DNA from: Dehalococcoidales bacterium
GTDB lineage: Bacteria; Chloroflexota; Dehalococcoidia; Dehalococcoidales; UBA5627
Assembly: GCA_028706995.1 (NCBI GenBank)
Contig: JAQTVR010000060.1
Span: forward strand, 1 to 7,118
Reading direction: 5' to 3'
Length of the DNA: 7,118 nt
The position numbers and the translations under genes are program-made. How positions within the stretch are numbered: position 1 is the first letter of the stretch; every line of letters begins with the position of its first letter. This document shows positions 1-5,339 of the stretch, piece by piece. The notes below the pieces were generated by a model. It was not told the origin of the DNA and made no database searches. It was given only the letters and a program-made list of their open reading frames with translations.

Positions 1-42
1 GAAACAAAGAAAAACCAAATAATTTCAACTCCTTACGTTCAA

Positions 43-57
43 TAGAACATTGTTCTA
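43..57. promoter_or_regulatory. Perfect 15-nt palindrome upstream of the GH3-like gene (possible operator)
   Basis: The sequence TAGAACA-T-TGTTCTA is a perfect inverted repeat with 7-nt arms around one central base, about 95 nt before the first gene's start. Its size and symmetry suit a dimeric repressor site. It resembles the Gram-positive LexA box (GAAC-N4-GTTC), but the spacing between half-sites here is 3 nt, not 4, so it is not a canonical LexA site. No convincing -35/-10 pair can be assigned in 1-150. TATAAC at 83-88 and TATTTT at 95-100 are possible -10 elements without good -35 partners. The operator role is inferred from symmetry and position only. Confidence 0.3.
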
Positions 58-150
58 GTACACAATACCTTCCCATAGCTGATATAACGTGTCATATTTT
101 ATTAATTAATAAATAAAAATAGCGGTTTTAATAAAGGGGGTTATCAAGCT

Positions 151-1794
151 ATGGGTATCGAAGCTGAACTATTTAAAAAAGGAAAGTATGAAGAGTTGTG
201 GCAAAGGTGTTGCGGCTATCTTGACCTTAGTATCGAAGACTTCATGCGAATCCAGAAAAGGTTATTACTGGAGCAAATGGAATTACTCGGAAAATGCGAA
301 CTGGGGCGGGGTATTCTTGGTGATGCCGATCCGGAAACTATAGATGAATTCCGCTCCCTTGTCCCCTTGACCACATATTCCGATTATGCCCCGTATCTAT
401 TAAAACGCCGCCTGGATGTACTTCCAAGAAAACCAGTACTATGGCAGTATACTTCGGGTAAATCAGAGGAATATCCTTATCGCTGGGTACCGGTTACTGC
501 CCGCCAGCTCGACCAGATAGAAGGGATAATATTTGCTATGCTTATCCTATCTACCTGCAGAAACCGCGGGGAAATAAACTTAAAGGGTTTAGACAAGGTA
601 TTTTATGGAATGGCTCCCCCCCCATATACCACTGGCACAATGACCCGTGCTTTTCCCCACCAGCTTTTCGATTTGATCCCTAAGGTAGAAGACGCTGAAA
701 ATATGACTTTTGAAGAAAGAATAAAATACGGTTTTGAGATGGCTTTAGACAAGGGGTTGGATATTTGTATTGCCATGTCGAGCGTCACTGTGGCAATCGG
801 GAACAGGTTTAGCCAGAAAGGCCAAAGCAAAACGAACATAAGGGCTTTGCTCAAGAAACCAGGAAAACTATCCCGTTTGTTAAAAGGGATAGTTAAAAGC
901 AAACTCGCCGGCCGTCCGATGTTACCTAAAGATATATGGAAACTAAAAGGATTAATTTCCTTTGGAATAGACAGTTCCGTTTACCGGGAAAAAATAAAAG
1001 AGATGTGGGGCAGATACCCGCTTGAGTTTCATGGCTGCACCGAGGCTATTTTTATAGCTATGCAGACATGGGATTACGAAGGTATGACATTTTTCCCAAA
1101 TTTGAATTTCTTCGAATTTATACCTGAGGAAGAAAGTAATAAGTCCAGCGAAAATCCCGATTACCAGCCGAAGACCGTTTTGCTGGATGAAGTTAAACCC
1201 GGCAATTACGAACTGGTTATTACCAGTCTTCACGGCGGCCCATTTATCCGTTACAGGTTAGGGCACTTGATAAGGATAATGGCAACCAGGAACGAAAAAT
1301 TGAATATAGACATTCCGCAAATGAAGTTCCTTACACGTATAGATGATCAGATAGATATTGCCGGTTTTACCAGGCTGTCCGAAAAGGTCATCTGGAAGGC
1401 TATAGAGAATTCCGGCATAGCTTATAACGATTGGGTAGCACGTAAGGAAGTGAACGGCAAGCCGGTACTTAACCTATATATAGAGCCGAAGAAAAATGAA
1501 CGCTGGGATGAAAGAAAAATTGTTGAACGAATACATGATGAATTGAAAAAACTGGATAAGCCTTATTCGGAACTGGAAACCTTTACCGGATTGATGCCGC
1601 TAAAAATCACCCGAATACCCGAAAATGCTTTCAAGACTTATAAACAGAAGCAACAGGCGAGCGGAGCCAGCCTGGATAATCTCAGCCCAAGGCATATCAA
1701 TCCATCGGTAGATACTTTGCGATTTTTATTAAATCCCAGGATACCTTATATTTCGAAACCGATGTCCGGTGCAGTGGAAAAGGTGGAAGCCTGA
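151..1794 (+). CDS. GH3-like acyl-adenylate family protein (GH3 auxin-responsive promoter family) with eroded adenylation motifs
   Basis: This 547-residue protein looks like a bacterial member of the GH3 family, a branch of the ANL adenylating superfamily that activates carboxylates with ATP and, in plants, conjugates them to amino acids. Length fits the family (about 500-600). Landmarks are recognisable in order: a motif-I equivalent beginning TSG at residues 101-103, an HGCTE motif at 294-298 (motif II), RYRLG at 367-371 (motif III), and an FLTRIDDQIDIAGF hinge-like segment at 393-406 followed by a small C-terminal domain. Several key positions differ. Motif I reads TSGKSEEYPYRW instead of the glycine-rich (S/T)SGT(S/T)xG pattern. 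The Asp of YRxGD is His372. The C-terminal region (about 508-514) lacks the usual QxKxPR lysine. Catalysis may therefore be altered or lost. No signal peptide or membrane segment is seen, so it is probably cytoplasmic. The start is supported by AAAGGGGG at 133-140, 10 nt upstream, and by an in-frame TAA at 103. A ThiF-like gene follows after 40 nt. The substrate is unknown. Confidence 0.75.
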   Translation: MGIEAELFKKGKYEELWQRCCGYLDLSIEDFMRIQKRLLLEQMELLGKCELGRGILGDADPETIDEFRSLVPLTTYSDYAPYLLKRRLDVLPRKPVLWQYTSGKSEEYPYRWVPVTARQLDQIEGIIFAMLILSTCRNRGEINLKGLDKVFYGMAPPPYTTGTMTRAFPHQLFDLIPKVEDAENMTFEERIKYGFEMALDKGLDICIAMSSVTVAIGNRFSQKGQSKTNIRALLKKPGKLSRLLKGIVKSKLAGRPMLPKDIWKLKGLISFGIDSSVYREKIKEMWGRYPLEFHGCTEAIFIAMQTWDYEGMTFFPNLNFFEFIPEEESNKSSENPDYQPKTVLLDEVKPGNYELVITSLHGGPFIRYRLGHLIRIMATRNEKLNIDIPQMKFLTRIDDQIDIAGFTRLSEKVIWKAIENSGIAYNDWVARKEVNGKPVLNLYIEPKKNERWDERKIVERIHDELKKLDKPYSELETFTGLMPLKITRIPENAFKTYKQKQQASGASLDNLSPRHINPSVDTLRFLLNPRIPYISKPMSGAVEKVEA

Positions 1795-1821
1795 ATTTTT
1801 CGAAAATAAATTATAATATAT

Positions 1822-1826
1822 GGGAG
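1822..1826 (+). promoter_or_regulatory. Ribosome binding site that decides the ThiF-like start
   Basis: GGGAG lies 8 nt before the ATG at 1835. An in-frame ATG at 1820 would overlap this Shine-Dalgarno sequence, and it has only AT-rich sequence (AAATAAATTATAATAT) in front of it. The ATG at 1835 is therefore the better start. Confidence 0.7.
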
Positions 1827-1834
1827 TTTCAATA

Positions 1835-2638
1835 ATGAAAGATCAATATAAGGAGAGTTTTAGCAGAAATTTAGGGCTTTTTACCGAATCCGAGCAGGAA
1901 AAGATACGGAACTCTAAAATTGCGATAGCCGGGTTGGGTGGTGTCGGAGGATTAGCAGCCGAGAGATTGTTGAGACTGGGTGTAGAGAGTTTGAAGATTA
2001 CGGACCCGGGAGATATGGAAGCCAGCAATCTTAATCGTCAGTTTGGCTGCACAGTAAAAACGTTGGGGCAAAACAAAGCTGGTGTAATATTTGAGCAAAT
2101 AAAAGATATAAATCCTCAGGCAAATATTATTTACACCAAAACCGGTGTTAAATCCCGGGATGATGTTAGATCTTTAATTGACGGCTGTGACCTGATAATT
2201 GATGTTATGGACTTCGGTTTATTCAGAGAGTCCATTCTCATACAAAGAGAAGCAAGAAAAAGAGGAATTCATTACCTGTTCTCCACTGCCATAGGCTTTG
2301 GCGCAATAACGGTAGTTTTTGCCCCGGATGGAATTACTCTTGAAGAATATAATAATCTACCGGTAGACGTAAATGTAGACAACCCGGAGGAACTAGTGGT
2401 TCCCATAGAAAGAATCGTCCCTGTGATACCGAAGTATGCACAGGACAAAAAATTAATTGAAGATGTTATTGCCGGGGGAATACCCGTTCCGACTACTAGC
2501 ATAGGTGCCGGTTTATCTGCAATTCAAGCTGCCAGTGAGGCTATAAATATAATTATCGGGAGGCCTATACCAAAAGCTCCGAACTATACGTATTTCGACC
2601 TGGTTGATCGCCAGATGGTAGTCGGGTCAGTACTATAG
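1835..2638 (+). CDS. ThiF/MoeB/HesA-family E1-like adenylyltransferase, short form without zinc cysteines
   Basis: The 267-residue product (start at 1835; 272 if the ATG at 1820 is used) has the Rossmann-type ATP-binding core of E1-like enzymes. These adenylate the C-terminus of a small ubiquitin-like or peptide substrate (ThiS, MoaD, microcin precursor) or another carboxylate or tRNA group. Visible motifs are GLGGVG at 33-38, an acidic segment DPGDMEASNLNRQ at 57-69 with the conserved Asn/Arg residues, Lys81 in the GQNKAG segment, and DVMD at 123-126 matching the family's metal/ATP aspartate. MoeB and ThiF normally carry two zinc-binding CxxC pairs and often a thioester cysteine. This protein has only Cys72 and Cys118, in unrelated places, so it probably stops at adenylation or uses another chemistry. 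It is close in size to the tRNA dehydratase TcdA, but I see no specific match in the C-terminal half. It probably shares a transcript with the GH3-like gene and is followed by a strong terminator. Family assignment is firm; substrate is unknown. Confidence 0.85.
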   Translation: MKDQYKESFSRNLGLFTESEQEKIRNSKIAIAGLGGVGGLAAERLLRLGVESLKITDPGDMEASNLNRQFGCTVKTLGQNKAGVIFEQIKDINPQANIIYTKTGVKSRDDVRSLIDGCDLIIDVMDFGLFRESILIQREARKRGIHYLFSTAIGFGAITVVFAPDGITLEEYNNLPVDVNVDNPEELVVPIERIVPVIPKYAQDKKLIEDVIAGGIPVPTTSIGAGLSAIQAASEAINIIIGRPIPKAPNYTYFDLVDRQMVVGSVL

Positions 2639-2670
2639 TAATAATAATATTATAATAAGTATTAGTATTT

Positions 2671-2706
2671 GAAAAGCGGGGGGTAAGTACTTACCCCCCG
2701 CTTTTC
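2671..2706 (+). terminator. Intrinsic terminator: 36-nt perfect palindrome after the ThiF-like gene
   Basis: Two perfect 18-nt arms (GAAAAGCGGGGGGTAAGT and its complement) form a hairpin with a very GC-rich middle and an A-tract/U-tract base. It begins 32 nt after the ThiF-like stop codon. The RNA would fold with a small GUAC loop. The 3' arm ends in CUUUUCUAUU, so the U-run is partly inside the stem, as in terminators that work in both directions. It most likely closes the GH3-like/ThiF-like unit and insulates the next promoter. Confidence 0.9.
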
Positions 2707-2708
2707 TA

Positions 2709-2737
2709 TTGACAAAGTAAAAACCTATAGCCATAAT
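2709..2737 (+). promoter_or_regulatory. Sigma-70-type promoter for the cyclic-di-GMP protein and transketolase unit
   Basis: A perfect -35 hexamer TTGACA (2709-2714) is followed, after exactly 17 nt, by CATAAT (2732-2737), five of six matches to TATAAT. Transcription would start near 2744, giving a leader of about 60 nt before the GTG at 2805. The -35 begins 2 nt after the terminator hairpin, so the two units are cleanly separated. No second promoter is evident before the transketolase, whose start lies inside the preceding gene. Confidence 0.75.
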
Positions 2738-2767
2738 TAGTCTATTACTAAGCCATTCCCATAAGTG

Positions 2768-2808
2768 ATGTTTTTAAATTTATGAATGCAAAGGTAATCA
2801 TTCAGTGA
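2768..2808 (+). other. Two tiny overlapping reading frames leading into the GTG start (possible leader peptides)
   Basis: In the leader, ATG at 2768 opens a five-codon frame (MFLNL) ending in TGA at 2783-2785. That stop overlaps the next ATG (2782-2784) in an ATGA arrangement. The second frame has eight codons (MNAKVIIQ), and its TGA at 2806-2808 overlaps the main GTG start (2805-2807) as GTGA. Stop/start overlaps of this type are used for translational coupling. Neither frame has a clear Shine-Dalgarno sequence, and such short frames arise easily by chance, so expression is speculative. Confidence 0.15.
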
Positions 2809-5339
2809 ATCTATGGTCTATAATCCCACTGGTTAGCTGTATTTCGTTTACCATTCTTTTTCTATCCGTTTTACCTCAAACAAAAAAACGGATAGAAAAA
2901 GTATTCTCCATATTTCTTTTTACTTCAATGTTGTGGAGCTTCACTGCATTTATGCTTTTGTATAATACTACTGCTTCATCCCATTATTTAATCTTCTGGA
3001 ATGGATTGGTTATCACGGCTATACCACTGGCAGTAGTAACATATTATCATTTTGTCCGGGCATATAATAATAAAACTACCGGTAAAGGGGTATATATCGG
3101 TTACGCTATGGTATCAACCATTTTTGTTCTCTCCTTAATGGGATATGTTGTTAAAGATGCGTACTTTATTGATAATTTGCTATATCATGATATTGCTCCA
3201 TGGGATTATATTATTGCCGCAATTCTTATTCCATTCTTAACTTTAATAATCTTAATGTTACGTAAAAGATTTTATAGTTCAGTCGATCCTGTCGACCGTA
3301 ACAGGACTTCATACTTGATAGTCGGTTGGAGTTTATTAGTAGTTATTAGTTATATAACTCCTTTTACCCCCGCTCTTAAAACACTCCCTATAGATCATAT
3401 CGGGAATTTGATCAATGCTTTGATTATCAGTTATGCCATCTTTAAATTCAACCTGCTAAATATACAAATTATTTTTAGGAAGGTATTGACTTATACAATT
3501 GTAATAGTTGCTCTTTTCGGAATAACGACAGCCCTAGTTTTTTTAAGCTCTGGATTTTTAATTGGACTTCCCACAATAAGCAGAATCATTATAATTTCCT
3601 CCATGGCTATATTAATTGGTATATTAGCCCGTCCATCGATTCAGTTTGTTGCCAAAATTATAGATTATCTTTTCTTTCGTAAAACTTATGATTATCGTCG
3701 TGACCTGCTTGAATTCAATAGAAAGATGCGTCACATTCTCAACCTGGATGAACTTGCCCATGAAATATTACCTGCCATGGCAAAAGCGATCAATACGACC
3801 AGTGCAAGTTTAATACTACAGGACAGCAGTACCGGAAATTTTGAAACACAGTATACATACCCTGTTGAAAACATCCAGGAAAATGAAGTTGAAATCAACA
3901 AACTTAATTTCGACGCCGATAGCTCAATAATTCACTGGATGGATAAAAAGGGAAGTCCGCTGAATCCAAACCAGATCGATATTATACCTGAGTTCAGGGG
4001 ACTATGGCAGTCCGAGAAAGAGAAAATAGATAATTCTAATATAGGTCTATTATACCCGTTTAAGAGCCGGGATAAACTAATCGGGATTTTTGCCCTGGGT
4101 AAGAAAAAAAACAATAGCATTTTTTCCCATGAAGATATAGAGCTGATTACCAGTATTGCTAACCAGGCCGGTGTTATAATAGAAAATGCCCAGCTTTATA
4201 CCCATGCCAAGATAAGAGCTAACACCGATGGCCTGACAGGGCTTTATAATCACCGCCATTTCCATGAGCGGCTAGACCAGGAAATCACCAGAGACTCACG
4301 TTTTGGCGGCACTTTTTCCTTGATAATGATCGATGTCGACCTTTTTAAATCGTATAATGATATATATGGTCATTTAGCCGGTGATCAGGTCCTTAGAAAA
4401 GTGGCGGAATATATTGGAAGTTCGATACGTGGTATAGACATGGCTTTTCGTTATGGCGGAGAGGAATTCACAGTGGTGTTACCCGAAGCTAACATTGAAG
4501 ACGCCTACAAGGTGGCCGAACGTATTCGTAAAACTATTGAATCGAAAACCAGTTCGAAGGCAATGCCGATAACAATCAGCCTTGGTGTGGCTAACTGGCC
4601 AAATGACGGAGTAATGAAAGAGGAAATCGTAGGCCGCGCCGATGCGGCATTATACCGGGCAAAACAAAAGGGGCGTAATCGTACCTGTATTTCAACCGAA
4701 GTTTTTAAACCCGAGACCTCATTAATCGGAGCGGAACTCGAATCTAATCCCAAGGCACTGAGCATAATATATGCACTGGCGGCTACTGTTGATGCCAAAG
4801 ACAACTATACTTACGGGCATTCAAGAAAGGTAAGCGAATATGCCATAGCTATTGCAGAAGCGCTGAAATTACCTGCGGACAGAATAAATAATATCCGTTC
4901 AGCAGGATTATTACACGATATAGGTAAAATAGGGGTTCCCGATTCTATTCTTAATAAGAATGCATCTTTAAACTTTGATGAACGCGAGCTTATCAAGGGG
5001 CATCCCGAACTCGGAGTAGAGATCTTAAGGCACGTTATAGACCTGGTTAACTGCATACCGTGTATATTACATCACCACGAACATTTTAACGGAGGCGGTT
5101 ATCCTGCGGGTTTATCCGGTGACAATATACCCATAGAGGCACGTATTCTATCCGTTGCCGATGCTTATGATGCCATGATCTCACCGCGTCCTTATCGTAA
5201 ACAGCTTTCTTCCCAGGAAGCTCTCGATGAACTGATAAGATGTGCAGGAATGCAATTCGACCCCAAAATTGTAGACATATTTATTAAAATAATACAGAAG
5301 AGCAATGTAGATTTGGTAGAATATGATGACCCTCGATGA
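2805..5339 (+). CDS. Membrane-anchored GAF-GGDEF-HD-GYP protein (putative bifunctional cyclic-di-GMP synthase and phosphodiesterase)
   Basis: The 844-residue product is a multi-domain signalling protein. Residues 1-280 are strongly hydrophobic, with about nine membrane spans by eye (near 4-23, 33-53, 60-82, 98-117, 135-153, 169-187, 198-217, 228-250, 260-279), resembling the 7TM sensor regions of histidine kinases plus two helices. A GAF-like domain covers about 311-463. The GGDEF domain (about 470-630) has D510/D512, the NDxxGHxxGD segment at 518-527, GGEEF at 551-555 and an RxxD inhibitory site (RGID, 542-545) exactly five residues before it, so diguanylate cyclase activity with product feedback is expected. 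The HD-GYP domain (about 650-835) keeps H672, HD at 704-705, K708, H733, HHE at 757-759, GYP at 765-767 and D786, consistent with a metal-dependent cyclic-di-GMP phosphodiesterase. The GTG start is chosen because an in-frame stop lies at 2775, AAAGG sits 10 nt upstream, and the next Met (residue 42) would remove the first span and part of the second. Its 3' end overlaps the transketolase by 17 nt. The sensed signal is unknown. Confidence 0.92.
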   Translation: MNLWSIIPLVSCISFTILFLSVLPQTKKRIEKVFSIFLFTSMLWSFTAFMLLYNTTASSHYLIFWNGLVITAIPLAVVTYYHFVRAYNNKTTGKGVYIGYAMVSTIFVLSLMGYVVKDAYFIDNLLYHDIAPWDYIIAAILIPFLTLIILMLRKRFYSSVDPVDRNRTSYLIVGWSLLVVISYITPFTPALKTLPIDHIGNLINALIISYAIFKFNLLNIQIIFRKVLTYTIVIVALFGITTALVFLSSGFLIGLPTISRIIIISSMAILIGILARPSIQFVAKIIDYLFFRKTYDYRRDLLEFNRKMRHILNLDELAHEILPAMAKAINTTSASLILQDSSTGNFETQYTYPVENIQENEVEINKLNFDADSSIIHWMDKKGSPLNPNQIDIIPEFRGLWQSEKEKIDNSNIGLLYPFKSRDKLIGIFALGKKKNNSIFSHEDIELITSIANQAGVIIENAQLYTHAKIRANTDGLTGLYNHRHFHERLDQEITRDSRFGGTFSLIMIDVDLFKSYNDIYGHLAGDQVLRKVAEYIGSSIRGIDMAFRYGGEEFTVVLPEANIEDAYKVAERIRKTIESKTSSKAMPITISLGVANWPNDGVMKEEIVGRADAALYRAKQKGRNRTCISTEVFKPETSLIGAELESNPKALSIIYALAATVDAKDNYTYGHSRKVSEYAIAIAEALKLPADRINNIRSAGLLHDIGKIGVPDSILNKNASLNFDERELIKGHPELGVEILRHVIDLVNCIPCILHHHEHFNGGGYPAGLSGDNIPIEARILSVADAYDAMISPRPYRKQLSSQEALDELIRCAGMQFDPKIVDIFIKIIQKSNVDLVEYDDPR
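2856..2901 (+). repeat. 17-bp perfect inverted repeat inside the 5' end of the cyclic-di-GMP gene
   Basis: CTTTTTCTATCCGTTTT (2856-2872) and its exact reverse complement (2885-2901) flank a 12-nt loop, starting 51 nt after the GTG start codon. The transcript could form a long hairpin covering codons 18-33 or so (the end of the first membrane span and the basic loop TKKRIEKV). A U-rich stretch (TATTTCTTTTTAC, 2911-2923) follows about 10 nt later. It may slow translation, act as a weak attenuator, or be a relic of a template-switch mutation. The repeat is certain; the function is unknown. Confidence 0.8.

Noticed and set aside
1..35. Possible divergent gene start on the minus strand (AAGGAG complement near 28-33, then TTG)
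   Set aside because: Only about six codons would fall in the window and the start would be TTG at a long spacing, so it cannot be supported.
43..57. Canonical Gram-positive LexA (SOS) box
   Set aside because: The spacing between GAAC and GTTC is 3 nt rather than 4, and neither downstream gene is a DNA-damage function.
588..754. Repeated 11-mer TTTAGACAAGG at 588-598 and 744-754
   Set aside because: Both copies encode Leu-Asp-Lys in the same frame in dissimilar protein contexts. Two isolated copies do not make a repeat element.
1812..1817. TATAAT just before the ThiF-like gene as a promoter -10 element
   Set aside because: No -35-like sequence lies 16-18 nt upstream (GCCTGA at 1789-1794), and transcription would begin within the ribosome binding site. 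The AT-rich intergenic spacer explains it.
1820..1834. ATG at 1820 as the start of the ThiF-like protein
   Set aside because: It overlaps the only good Shine-Dalgarno sequence (GGGAG, 1822-1826), which is well placed for ATG 1835.
2631..2665. Palindrome TACTATAGTA over the ThiF-like stop codon and the following TAATAATATTATAATA stretch
   Set aside because: Short and low-complexity AT-rich sequence; such symmetry is expected by chance and no function is indicated.
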